Source of the DNA: an uncultured Bacteroides sp.
Lineage (GTDB): Bacteria; Bacteroidota; Bacteroidia; Bacteroidales; Bacteroidaceae
Direction of reading: 5' to 3'
NCBI GenBank assembly: GCA_900546645.1
Contig: URDR01000001.1
Coordinates: 1-64,000, forward strand
Length of the DNA stretch: 64,000 nt
Within the stretch, counting starts at the first letter, position 1. The number at the start of each line of letters is the position of its first letter. The notes under the pieces are model-generated. The model saw only the letters and a list, made by a program, of their open reading frames with translations. It had not been told where the DNA came from and did no database searches. Positions 1 through 13,200 of the stretch are shown one piece after another. The translations under genes and the position numbers were made by a program.

Positions 1-106
1 AGGAAAAGATGGAATATCATGGAGGGAATTTCAAGTAAACGAAGCAGTTCTGGGGTATAGAATAGATTCATTGTCTGGTCAACAGGAATATTATGCATCC
101 CGCTAA
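1..106 (+). CDS. Possible C-terminal end of a rightward gene cut by the window edge
   Basis: One forward frame stays open from base 2 to a TAA at 104-106 and gives 34 residues ending in YYASR. The composition (aromatic, charged, few rare codons) looks like a protein tail, but it is too short to identify. The other two forward frames also end early, at 36 and 60, so chance cannot be excluded. It would converge on the GH2 gene, with the hairpin at 143-183 between them. Confidence 0.3.
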   Translation, partial: GKDGISWREFQVNEAVLGYRIDSLSGQQEYYASR

Positions 107-135
107 TCCCAGAGATTATACGCGAATGCTTATCG

Positions 136-183
136 AAAAAAGTAATCCCTGCCTTCACCCAGTGAAGATGAAGGCAGGGATTA
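136..183 (-). terminator. Intrinsic terminator after the GH2 gene
   Basis: A perfect 15-bp stem (143-157 with 169-183, 11-base loop) lies 30 bases past the GH2 stop. Read leftward, the stem is followed by a run of six T. It probably ends the sulfatase-GH20-GH2 transcript and could also insulate a gene arriving from the left. Confidence 0.85.
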
Positions 184-212
184 TTGATATTTAGAAAATT
201 AGTTCAGCTACT

Positions 213-3884
<3,672 letters not shown>

Positions 3885-3893
3885 CTATGAGGT

Positions 3894-6227
3894 TTATTCT
3901 ATGATAATTTCGTCGATATAGAAGCGTGAAGCCTGTCCTGGCCGGTTATGGTCTTTCGGGCAGTTTCCGGAAGGCTCGAAAGTAAACTTCACAAAGCGTG
4001 CTTCTGCGCCATCCGATGCAACCGTGATATTGTCAATGAAGGTACCTTCTTTATAAATGTCCTTATCAGCAAACGTGCAAGTTCCCACTTCAGTGAATGA
4101 TTGGTTGTCGGTTGAAACCTCCACTTTCATGCTGCGAGGTTTATGTACAGCCATACCATAGTTGGTGATACATCCTGCCGTGAATTTCTTCAGCGATTCG
4201 TTCTTTTGTAAATCAATGGTGAACGATACAGGCTTGTTCATTCCTCCGGTAAACCATTCAAAATCGGTTTGCCGAGAGCTTCCCCGCAAGCCGTTTACCA
4301 GAATCTGCATGTCGGCATTTGCTTTGAGCAAAGGCTTGGCAGTAGCTTTATTCCACTCAACAGGAAGAATCAAGGTTTTTCCCATCTGGCGGTCTCCGTT
4401 GAAGGTAGCTGCTTTTACCGTAGTGCTTTCAGTTAAGCCGAAAGGTTGCGTATAAAGGGTAGAGGCAGAAGTAGGTTCCGAACCATCTACTGTATAGCGT
4501 ATTTCTACATCCGGGCGTTCACATTCCAGATTCACTTCCAGCTTACCGAGGCTGTCGGGAGATACTTTATGTTGGATATTATACATAGAGCGTGCATAAA
4601 CCACCCCTTTCTGTTTTAAGTGTGCGGTATAGTTATCCAGTCCTTTCAAGAAGCGTTCCCAGTTTCGTTCTCCTTTCGGTACCCATGCAATTTCAGCTAA
4701 CGCAGCCAGACGGGGAAATACCAGATAGAACACATCGTCTGAGTTATAACAGAATTCGGTCCACATACTGGCTTGTAATCCCATCAGAAGGTTTTCATAT
4801 TCAGGCTTCCAGCTGTCTTGTACCGGCTCATAATCGAATAACCCTTTCAGTGTATTGTTTCCGAAGTACGTCAGCGGTTCAAACCATTGCGGTCCCTGGT
4901 AGCGAATCAGGTAAGCTACCTTGGCAGGAGTCATCACAAAGCGGTGTCCTTGGGCGGCGGCTTTCAAGGCAGCATTTCCCATACCTTGCCATCCGAAAAT
5001 AATAGCATCTTTGGGTAATTTGCTGTTGGTCAGTTCATCCCATCCCATCACCTCTTTGCCTTTACTGCGTGCGTAGGCACTCATGCGTTCCATGAAATAG
5101 CCCTGTAATTCTTCTTCATTGGCTAAATGCTCCTTGCGGATGCGTTGCTGGCAAAGCGGGCATTTTTTCCAGTTGGTTTTGGTTGCTTCATCTCCTCCCA
5201 AGTGCATATAGCGTGAAGGGAACAAAGCCATCACCTCATCCAATATATCCTGTAAGAAGCGGAATGTTTCCTCTTTGCCGGCGCAGAAAATAATTTCAGC
5301 GTTTCTGCCTCCAAGTCCGGGAAGTACTCCGATGAACTCTTTTACTACCGGGCAGGCATATTCCGGATAAGAAGCCAAAGCCGCATTCGAGTGCGCCGGA
5401 ATATCGATTTCAGGGATAACATCAATCTGGCGTTCGGTGGCATATTGGATAATCTCCTTCATGTCTTCCTGTGTATAGAATCCCCCTACGGTTGCTTTTT
5501 CGTCTTTGGTAGGATTGCGTCGTGCGGGGAAGGGAATACCGGGACGGTCCACGCGCCAGGCTCCCACTTCAGTAAGGCGAGGATATTTCTTGATTTCCAG
5601 TCGCCATCCGTTGTCATCGCTCAAGTGCAGGTGCAGGCGGTTAAGTTTCAGCATTGCCATGCAGTCAATCATGCGCAAAACATCTTCTTTCGGCATGAAA
5701 AAGCGAGCTACGTCTAACATAAATCCGCGGTAGCCGAAGCGAGGTTCATCACGCACGGTCATTGCCGGAACCGTCCAGTCTGCCTGACTGGTTGTTTTAC
5801 CTTCGATAGCGGCTGGTAGCATTAAGCGTAAGTTCTGCAAAGCATAGAAGAACCCTTTGGTATCTGCAGCTTTCAGTGTAATCCGGCTGCTTTCCACCGT
5901 CATTTCGTATGCATCTTCTTTCAGTGCATCATTGATTTCCAATACAATGTTTCCTTCTGTACCTACTTTCACTTCCGGGGTAAATCCTGCAGCTCCGGTA
6001 AACAGAGAGGCAAATAAGTTAGCTACTCCCACTTCATTCTCACTCGGCACTGCAATCACCGTCTGAGCATTAAAAGTAAACGATCCGTTTGTCTTTTCCA
6101 TTGCCAGCGGAGTGGGTATAATCACTTGGTCATCCATGCTTTGTGAAGAATGGCAGCCGGAAAGTCCGACTGTCATTCCTATCAAGCAGCATGTTGCCCA
6201 TTTTTTTATCATGTCATTTTTTATCAT
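3894..6227 (-). CDS. GH20 beta-N-acetylhexosaminidase lipoprotein
   Basis: Exo-beta-hexosaminidase removing terminal GlcNAc or GalNAc by substrate-assisted catalysis. A lipobox (LSGC, Cys25) marks a lipoprotein. No acidic residues follow directly after the cysteine, so the periplasmic face of the outer membrane is more likely than the surface. An N-terminal GH20b-like alpha/beta domain (about 35-160) precedes the TIM barrel (about 165-510), which holds the family motif HLGGDEA with the Asp346-Glu347 pair. A chitobiase-like C-terminal domain (about 550-625) and a discoidin/F5-8-like beta-sandwich (about 640-777) follow. Two in-frame starts exist (MIKND and MIKKW, six codons apart); the second gives the more typical signal peptide. 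It lies 35 bases behind the sulfatase, probably in the same transcript. Confidence 0.95.
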   Translation of the reverse strand: MIKNDMIKKWATCCLIGMTVGLSGCHSSQSMDDQVIIPTPLAMEKTNGSFTFNAQTVIAVPSENEVGVANLFASLFTGAAGFTPEVKVGTEGNIVLEINDALKEDAYEMTVESSRITLKAADTKGFFYALQNLRLMLPAAIEGKTTSQADWTVPAMTVRDEPRFGYRGFMLDVARFFMPKEDVLRMIDCMAMLKLNRLHLHLSDDNGWRLEIKKYPRLTEVGAWRVDRPGIPFPARRNPTKDEKATVGGFYTQEDMKEIIQYATERQIDVIPEIDIPAHSNAALASYPEYACPVVKEFIGVLPGLGGRNAEIIFCAGKEETFRFLQDILDEVMALFPSRYMHLGGDEATKTNWKKCPLCQQRIRKEHLANEEELQGYFMERMSAYARSKGKEVMGWDELTNSKLPKDAIIFGWQGMGNAALKAAAQGHRFVMTPAKVAYLIRYQGPQWFEPLTYFGNNTLKGLFDYEPVQDSWKPEYENLLMGLQASMWTEFCYNSDDVFYLVFPRLAALAEIAWVPKGERNWERFLKGLDNYTAHLKQKGVVYARSMYNIQHKVSPDSLGKLEVNLECERPDVEIRYTVDGSEPTSASTLYTQPFGLTESTTVKAATFNGDRQMGKTLILPVEWNKATAKPLLKANADMQILVNGLRGSSRQTDFEWFTGGMNKPVSFTIDLQKNESLKKFTAGCITNYGMAVHKPRSMKVEVSTDNQSFTEVGTCTFADKDIYKEGTFIDNITVASDGAEARFVKFTFEPSGNCPKDHNRPGQASRFYIDEIIIE

Positions 6228-6262
6228 GTCTGTTTTTTTATTTGAAATGCTTTTAATTCTGT

Positions 6263-7840
6263 TTATTCACGGTCGCGCTCCGGTGAGAAACGAACAGGGT
6301 CATTATACTGTTCTTGCAACTGAAGCATCTGCTGTTTCATTTCTGCTACAACCGGTTCATAAGTTGCTTCACCATATAAATTATGTAATTCATTCGGATC
6401 ATTTTTCAAATCATACAGTTCCCAGTGGTCAATGTCATTATAGAAATGAATCAGTTTGTAGCGGTCGTTACGTACGCCGTAATGACGTTTCACCATGTGT
6501 TCTGCCGGATATTCGTAGAAGTGGTAATACAGTGCCTTGCGCCAGTCGGCAGGATGCTCCCCTTTCAGCAGTGGCAACAGTGAAACCCCGTGCATATCTT
6601 CGGGAACCTCCACACCTGCCAGTTCCAGGAAGGTAGGTCCGTAGTCGATGTTCTGTACCATTTCTGTAATATCTCCTTTGGCGGTCAGACCTTTTGGAAG
6701 ATGCATAATCAAAGGAGTGTGCATAGATTCCTCGTACATGAATCGCTTGTCAAACCATCCGTGTTCGCCCATATAGAAACCTTGGTCGGAAGTATAAACC
6801 ACCAGTGTATTATCCATCATCCCTTTTTCTTCCAGATAATCCAACACACGTCCCACGTTGTCATCCAGTGATTTCACCACCTTCAGGTAGTCACGGATAT
6901 ATCGTTGGAATTTCCATTCAGCCAAGTCTTTTCCTTTGAGGTTCTGTTTGTAGAACTCCTCTGTAATGGGTTTGTAAAAGTCTTCAAACTGTTTGCGTTC
7001 TTCCGGATCCATTCGGCTCAGCATATTTTCGTAGCTTTTTTTCAGACGCGATTCTTTTCCGTCTTTCAGCAGCTTCAAGTCGTATGCCAAGTCCATATCC
7101 TTTAAGATGCTCATCTCTTGAGCCGCAGCAGCCGGGCGTCCTTCATAGTCATCGTAGAAAGTTTCCGGCAGTGGGAACGTCTGGTCCTCGTAAAGCGGTA
7201 AGTTTTTGATTTCCGGCAACCAGTTTCGATGTATAGCCTTATGGTGGATAAGCAGACAGAACGGCTTGTTTTTGTCGCGCTGATTTTCCATCCAGTCAAT
7301 ACTCATGTCGGTAATGAGGCTCGTGAGATAGCCTTTCTTCCGGATGGTATCATTTTCCATTGTAATAAAGTCGGGATTATAATAATTACCCTGTCCGGGT
7401 ACTATTTCCCAGTGGTCGAATCCGGTAGGCAGGCTTTCCAGATGCCATTTTCCGATAATGGCAGTTTCATAGCCGGCTTTGCGCAGCAATTTAGGGAAGG
7501 TTTGCTGTGCGCTGTCGAATACACAAGTAGAGTTGTCATAGAATTTATTGGCGCATGAATGCTTCCCGGTAAGCATACAAGCACGGCTGGGACCACTCAG
7601 TGAGTTGGCAACAAAACTGTTGGTAAACCGAACTCCGTCGGCAGCAATACGATCCAAGTTTGGGGTTTTTGCGTAACGGGTATCATAGCAGCTCATCATT
7701 TGGGCTGTATGATCGTCGGTCATGATATAAACAATGTTATAAGGTTTGGGTTCTTCTGCCTTCTTGCTTTGGCAGGAAGAGAATAGCGGTGCTGAAGCGG
7801 CAACACCAGCCATGGAGTAAAGTAACTGAATCGTTTTCAT
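6263..7840 (-). CDS. S1-family sulfatase, serine-type, likely GlcNAc-6-O-sulfatase
   Basis: Formylglycine-dependent type I sulfatase that removes sulfate esters from glycans. The signature SGPSR followed by LTG at residues 82-92 places serine (Ser82), not cysteine, at the position oxidised to formylglycine, so maturation needs an anaerobic radical-SAM maturase (anSME) encoded elsewhere. TDDH near residue 41 and DQGFYMGEHGWFDKR are the metal- and sulfate-site segments. A lipobox-like SSC (Cys23) ends the signal sequence. By remembered similarity in the EYPAEHMVKRHYG and FYNDIDHWELYD region, it resembles Bacteroides GlcNAc-6-sulfatases (S1_11); this subfamily call is recall, not a search. It leads the leftward arm of the PUL and would expose GlcNAc for the GH20 enzyme. 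Confidence 0.92.
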   Translation of the reverse strand: MKTIQLLYSMAGVAASAPLFSSCQSKKAEEPKPYNIVYIMTDDHTAQMMSCYDTRYAKTPNLDRIAADGVRFTNSFVANSLSGPSRACMLTGKHSCANKFYDNSTCVFDSAQQTFPKLLRKAGYETAIIGKWHLESLPTGFDHWEIVPGQGNYYNPDFITMENDTIRKKGYLTSLITDMSIDWMENQRDKNKPFCLLIHHKAIHRNWLPEIKNLPLYEDQTFPLPETFYDDYEGRPAAAAQEMSILKDMDLAYDLKLLKDGKESRLKKSYENMLSRMDPEERKQFEDFYKPITEEFYKQNLKGKDLAEWKFQRYIRDYLKVVKSLDDNVGRVLDYLEEKGMMDNTLVVYTSDQGFYMGEHGWFDKRFMYEESMHTPLIMHLPKGLTAKGDITEMVQNIDYGPTFLELAGVEVPEDMHGVSLLPLLKGEHPADWRKALYYHFYEYPAEHMVKRHYGVRNDRYKLIHFYNDIDHWELYDLKNDPNELHNLYGEATYEPVVAEMKQQMLQLQEQYNDPVRFSPERDRE

Positions 7841-8237
7841 GATACGATATTTTATATGTTTTTAATTTGTTGACCGAGTATTTTTATAAGTCTCACTGCA
7901 TGAAAACCGACAGTATAACCGGGTTGCGATTAGACAGATTCGATTTAAGGTGAAAGCTGTTTTGTTTTATAACAAGGGTGAACAGATACTTACTATTCAC
8001 TATGCAAAAATGCTGATTTAATTAGAAAATGATGTTCTATTTCTGCTAAAAAAACTCCAAAAATCGCTATTCTGTACTTTTTTATCTGTTTTTTCAGGCT
8101 GACAAGGCTTTTTTATAAGTTGACTGGGTATCAGTTGACTAGTTGATTAGGCTTTAAAAAGCTTTCGTTTCTGAAACCTTGTCACCTGTTTGCGGAAAAT
8201 ATTTTTGAGGCAGATGCTAATTAAATTTTTTATTTAT
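7841..8237. other. Divergent intergenic region between sulfatase and GH109
   Basis: This AT-rich region of about 400 bases holds no convincing ORF. It must carry the leftward promoter for the sulfatase arm, but no clear TAnnTTTG box was seen on that strand. The part at 8100-8184 has inverted words: TGACAAGG (8100-8107) pairs with CCTTGTCA (8177-8184), and GCTTTTT with AAAAAGC inside. The vocabulary matches the repeat at 42424-42510. This is the natural place to look for HTCS binding sites. Confidence 0.5.
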
Positions 8238-8269
8238 TTTGCGTATAAGTTTTTATTTTTGTATTTTTG
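8238..8269 (+). promoter_or_regulatory. Bacteroidetes-type promoter for GH109
   Basis: TTTG at 8238-8241, 20 bases, then TATTTTTG at 8262-8269 match the -33 TTTG and -7 TAnnTTTG consensus with ideal spacing. Transcription would start near 8275, about 45 bases before the GH109 ATG. Confidence 0.75.
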
Positions 8270-8322
8270 CCTTGTTGTAATAAAGAAATTATTTTTTAAT
8301 TTAATCATCAAATCTTTTATTT

Positions 8323-9858
8323 ATGAAGAATCTTGCTTTTCTGGTGGCATTCATATGTCTGTTTTTAGGAGCTTGTACAGCTCAGCAAGAAGGCGGCCAG
8401 CAGGTAACGGAAAAAGGAACTGTTTGGAGTTGGGACAACGGGACGATTGTAGTTGAAAGTCCGGAGCGTCCGGCAGGTCAAGAAAGTGCTTTGGGTATGA
8501 CTGCCCCTAAGTTGGAAGCTGTAAGAGTAGGTTTCGTAGGTGTAGGAATGCGTGGAGTAAGTGCGGTGGAACGTTTTACCCATATACCGGGAGTTGAAAT
8601 CGTAGCCATTTGTGATTATGAAAAAGAAAGAGCCGAAGCATGTCAGAAATACTTAAAGCGAGCTTCAATGCCTAAGGCAGCTGTTTACAGTGGTGAGAAA
8701 GGGTATGAAGAATTATGTAAACGCGATGACATCGACTTGGTATATGTAGCAACCGACTGGTTGCATCATTTCCCGGTAGCCATGTGTGCCATGGAAAACG
8801 GAAAGCATGTAGCAATTGAGGTTCCTTCTGCTATGAATCTGAAAGAATGCTGGTCATTGATTGATACCAGTGAAAAAACACGTAAGCACTGCTTTATTCT
8901 GGAGAACTGCTGCTACGACTGGTTCGAAATGAATACATTGAATATGGCGCAGCAAGGCGTATTCGGTGAAGTGGTACGTGCTCAGGGAGCTTATATTCAT
9001 AATTTAAGTCAGTTCTGGGACTATTATTGGAAAACGGGTGAAAACGATAAGTTGGGCTGGCGCTTAGATTATAATATGAAGCATCGTGGCGATGTGTATG
9101 CTACTCATGGATTAGGTCCTGTAGCTCAGGCTTTAGATATTCATCGTGGTGACCGCATGAAGACTTTGGTGGCAATGGATACGAAGTCTGTAGTCGGCAA
9201 GGAGTTGGTCGAAAAAAGAACCGGAACTGCTTGTGAAGCATTCCGCAATGGCGACCATACCACTACCCTGATTCGTACTGAAAACGGTAAAGTGATTGAA
9301 ATACAGCATAATGTAATGACTCCGCAGCCTTATAACCGTTTGTATCAATTAACAGGTACTAAAGGCTTTGCCAATAAATATCCGGTAGAAGGGTATGCTC
9401 TCGATGCTGAACAGATGACAGCGTCGGGTGTAGCTCCGAAGGTAGATAATTTAAATTCGCACGGATTCCTTCCTCAGTCGGAAGTTGAAGCATTGGTTGA
9501 AAAATATCAGCACCCCATTTTGAAGAAATACGGAAAAACAGCGAAAGAAGTAGGAGGTCACGGAGGTATGGACTTTATTATGGACAGTCGTTTGATTTAT
9601 TGCTTGCAGAACGGATTGCCACTTGATATGGACGTGTACGATTTGGCTGAATGGTGCTGTCTGGCAGAGTTAGGCGAATTGTCAATGGATCATAACTGTG
9701 CTCCGGTAGCCTTCCCCGACTTTACTCGCGGTGACTGGAATAAGGTGAAAGGCTATAAGCATGCTTATGCTTCGGAAGCCGATGAGAAAGCGGCTTTGGA
9801 AAAAGCGGAAGCGTTTACAAAGCAGTTGAAAGAAAGAGGTGCTAAAGACTGGAATTAA
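8323..9858 (+). CDS. GH109-type Gfo/Idh/MocA glycosidase (candidate alpha-N-acetylgalactosaminidase), lipoprotein
   Basis: GH109 enzymes use tightly bound NAD+ and an oxidation-elimination-addition-reduction mechanism; the classical activity is removal of terminal alpha-GalNAc (blood group A, mucin core). The protein has a lipobox (LGAC, Cys18) followed by TAQQE, suggesting the periplasmic leaflet. The Rossmann glycine motif (GFVGVGMRG, about residues 70-78) follows a roughly 45-residue linker. The stretch GGHGGMDFIM and the C-terminal MDHNCAPVAFPDFT and RGDW segments are typical of GH109 rather than of sugar dehydrogenases. 511 residues is slightly longer than the usual 440-470, because of the linker. 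The start at 8323 fits the promoter 54 bases upstream. The family is known to hold members with other activities, so the exact substrate is inferred from the PUL. Confidence 0.88.
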   Translation: MKNLAFLVAFICLFLGACTAQQEGGQQVTEKGTVWSWDNGTIVVESPERPAGQESALGMTAPKLEAVRVGFVGVGMRGVSAVERFTHIPGVEIVAICDYEKERAEACQKYLKRASMPKAAVYSGEKGYEELCKRDDIDLVYVATDWLHHFPVAMCAMENGKHVAIEVPSAMNLKECWSLIDTSEKTRKHCFILENCCYDWFEMNTLNMAQQGVFGEVVRAQGAYIHNLSQFWDYYWKTGENDKLGWRLDYNMKHRGDVYATHGLGPVAQALDIHRGDRMKTLVAMDTKSVVGKELVEKRTGTACEAFRNGDHTTTLIRTENGKVIEIQHNVMTPQPYNRLYQLTGTKGFANKYPVEGYALDAEQMTASGVAPKVDNLNSHGFLPQSEVEALVEKYQHPILKKYGKTAKEVGGHGGMDFIMDSRLIYCLQNGLPLDMDVYDLAEWCCLAELGELSMDHNCAPVAFPDFTRGDWNKVKGYKHAYASEADEKAALEKAEAFTKQLKERGAKDWN

Positions 9859-9908
9859 TCAGACTTAATTGAGAACTGCTGGTTGAAACAGCAAAAGTGT
9901 TTTAATAA

Positions 9909-9948
9909 AAAGGTGGAGGTCAAACTGTGACCCCCACCTTTGTTTTTT
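9909..9948 (+). terminator. Intrinsic terminator after GH109
   Basis: A 14-bp stem with one mismatch (9909-9922 with 9928-9941, 5-base loop) is followed by TGTTTTTT, 50 bases past the GH109 stop. It separates GH109 from the susC transcript, so susC needs its own promoter. Confidence 0.88.
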
Positions 9949-10123
9949 AGGGACTCACCTCCAATTCTTCAAGCCTCAAAAACCTTAAGGGCTTCCAAGT
10001 GCACGTACTTACATACCTTCCAGACACAAGAATTTAATACCTTAAAACCCTCAAACAAGGTGTTTTAGATAGATTTGGATTAAAAATTAGTGATTATTGA
10101 ACATTTATCGGAGCTGATACTTC

Positions 10124-10131
10124 TACATTTG
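10124..10131 (+). promoter_or_regulatory. Candidate -7 element of the susC promoter
   Basis: TACATTTG matches TAnnTTTG about 70 bases before susC. No proper TTTG sits 19-21 bases upstream; the nearest are ATTG or TTTA at wrong spacing. A weak -33 element would suit a promoter that depends on an activator such as the HTCS of this locus. The remaining DNA from 9949 holds no ORF and is the probable operator region. Confidence 0.55.
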
Positions 10132-10191
10132 CGGTGCATTTGGCAGGGAATGCCGATGCAAAGAGATGTGTTAACAGTAAATTTTAATATC

Positions 10192-10209
10192 ATGAAAGAA
10201 TGCTTATGA
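10192..10209 (+). other. Five-codon leader ORF overlapping the susC start
   Basis: ATG AAA GAA TGC TTA TGA (MKECL) ends in a TGA that overlaps the ATG of susC at 10206 as ATGA. Such an overlap would allow translational coupling or tune initiation of this very highly expressed class of gene. It may also be chance. Confidence 0.3.
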
Positions 10210-13200
10210 AAAAGATTAGCTTCGTTTTTCTTTTGCTCCTTTTGTCATTTCCTTTAGGAGCGTTAGCACAGCAGCAGATTCAGGGACAAGTTTTCGATGA
10301 ATTGGGTGAAACCGTTATCGGAGCATCCGTTGCTGTGAAGGGTACAACAACCGGTGGTATAACCGATTTTAATGGAGAGTTCTCCGTTCCGGGTAAGGTA
10401 GGCGATGTGCTTACTATTTCTTATATCGGTTATTCTTCTATCGATGTAAAAATCACCAAACTTACGGGCAACGTTATTACGTTGAAGGAAGATACAGAAC
10501 TTCTGGAAGAAGTTGTGGTAGTAGGTATGGACAAGCAGAAACGTAATACCATTACGGCTGCCGTAGCTACCGTAAAATCGGAAGCCATTACCTCTCGTCC
10601 GGTAACCGACTTGACAAGTGCTTTGCAGGGTAACGTCGCCGGTTTGAACTTTGCTTCCGATGCTTCTGCAAACGGAGTAGGTGGTGAAACCGGTGCTGAA
10701 ATCAAGTTCAACATCCGTGGTATCGGTTCTATTAATGGGGGTGAACCGTACGTATTGGTCGATGGTATCGAACAGAGCATGCAGAATGTGAACCCGGCAG
10801 ATATTGAAAGCATCAGTGTCTTGAAAGATGCTTCGGCAGCAGCCGTTTACGGTGCGCGTGCAGCTTATGGTGTGGTATTGGTTACCACAAAGAGCGGTAA
10901 ACAAGAAAAAGCACGTGTATCTTACCGTGGTACAGTAGGTTTGAGCTCTCCGATTAACATGCCTCAGATGATGAGTTCTTTGGAATGGGCACGCTATAAC
11001 AATGAACGTGACTTGAGTATGGGACGTACACCGAAAGTTACGCAGCAGACCATTGAAAAAATGCAGGGATTTATCAACAATCCGTATTCTGCAGAATTCC
11101 CCGGTATCGAGCCGAACCAGGCTGGCGATGGATGGGCAATGGCTGATAACGCACAGTATGGTAATACCGACTGGTTCGACTATTACTTCCGCGACCGTGC
11201 TCTCCGTCATTCTCATAACATCAGCATTCAGGGTGGTTCTGAAAAGAGCACTTACTATGTAGGTTTAGGTTATATCTATCAGGAAGGTTTGATGGACCGC
11301 GTACAGGATGATTTGGAAAAATATAACGTAAATACCAAATTCTCTATCCGTGCAAACGACTGGTTGAAGTTTAATTTCAACAATAACATCTCTTTGAATA
11401 TCTTGGATCGTCCGTTGGCTAACCAGACTATCTTCTACGGTACCATTGCCAACATGTCACCGAGTAGAGTGACTCAGCTCCCGGTAGAACAGTCTCAATA
11501 TGCTACTCCTACTTGGAACGAATTGTACTATATGCAGAAATCAGCCTACAATCAGACACGTATTTCTGATGCGATGTCTTTCTCTGCCATCATCAACCCG
11601 CTCGAAGGACTGGAATTCATGGCCGATATGAAAGCTCGCTTTGATGTTGAAAACAACAGCTTTGAATTACGTAAAAATGCATTTGCACAGCCTAACGGAA
11701 CCATCGTTGAATCATCTGGTAGCCGTCAGGGTTATCACTACCCCGGTATGAAATGGCAGAACACGCAGTTCGGTTCTTATACACGCGGTAGCGTATTCAA
11801 CTACTACCTGTCACCGAGTGTAGCTGGTTCGTATACTCATCAGTGGGGCGACCACTTCTTCAAAGCGATGGCTGGTTATCAGATGGAATTGCAGAAAAAC
11901 TCAAGCGAGTTCTTATATAAAGATGGTATGATGAGTGAAGACATTTATTCATTCGACAATGCCAACGGAACTCCGTATGCCGGTGAAGCACGCAGCCACT
12001 GGGCTACCATGGGTATGTATGCTCGTTTGAACTGGAACTATCAGAACGTATATTTCTTGGAATTCAGTGGACGTTACGACGGATCTTCTCGCTTTGCTCC
12101 GGGTAACCGTTGGGGATTCTTCCCTTCATTCTCTGCAGGTTATGATATTGCCCGCACCAATTACTTTACTAAACTTAAGTTGCCTATCTCTCAGTTGAAG
12201 GTACGTGTATCTTACGGACGTCTGGGTAACCAGAACGGTGCCGGTCTGTACGATTATCTGGGCGTAATGAGCCTTGACCCGAACAACGTAAATGCGTGGT
12301 TGCTTCCCAGCGGAAGTGCAGCTCCTGCTAAAGGAACCATTTCGTTGACTCCGAAAATGATCAGTCCGTTCATTACATGGGAAAAAGTTGACAATGCCAA
12401 CCTCGGTTTAGACTTGATGTTGTTCGATGACCGTCTTTCTTTGACTTTCGATGCCTACCAGCGTACTACGAAAGATATGATTGGTCCTGCCGAAGCTATT
12501 CCGGCTATCAGCGGTATCGCACCGGGCGACCGTGCTAAAATCAACAATGCTACCTTGCGTAACCGTGGATGGGAGTTGTCGGTGAACTGGTCGGATAAAC
12601 TGAAAAACGGTTTCTCTTACGGCATTGGTTTCAATGTATTTAACTACAAGGCTGTGGTTACCAAATATAACAACCCTGAAGGTATTATCTATAACAACCA
12701 TACCGGTCTGGACCGTAACAAAGGTTACTATGAAGGAATGGACGTAGGTGAAATCTGGGGATTCGTTGCCGACGATTTGTTTATGGCCAATGCCGAAGTC
12801 GACGAATACCTGAAGAGCAAAGACCTTTCTTTCTTTAAAGCCGACAACTTGTGGCAGGCTGGTGACTTGAAATACCTCGATACGAACCGCGATGGTAAAG
12901 TTGATCCGGGTAAAGGTACCTTGGCCGACCACGGCGACTTGCGCATCATCGGTAACACCACTCCGAAATACTCATTTGGTATTAACTTGAATGTAGGTTA
13001 TAAAGGATTCTCAGTTTCAACTCTGTTGCAGGGTGTGGCTAAACGCGACTTCCCCTTGGCGGGTAGTACCTACCTTTTCGGTGGAAAGAACTACTTCAAG
13101 GAACACTTGGATTACTGGTCAACCGAAAATCCGGGAGCATACTTGCCTCGTCTGACCGACGTAAAGACGGTGGATTATAAAGCCAATACCGGTTATAATA

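Noticed and set aside
10263..11216. 317-residue open frame antisense to susC
   Set aside because: Cys-, Thr- and Ile-rich translation with no family pattern; it mirrors the codon bias of susC and has no promoter. A shadow frame.
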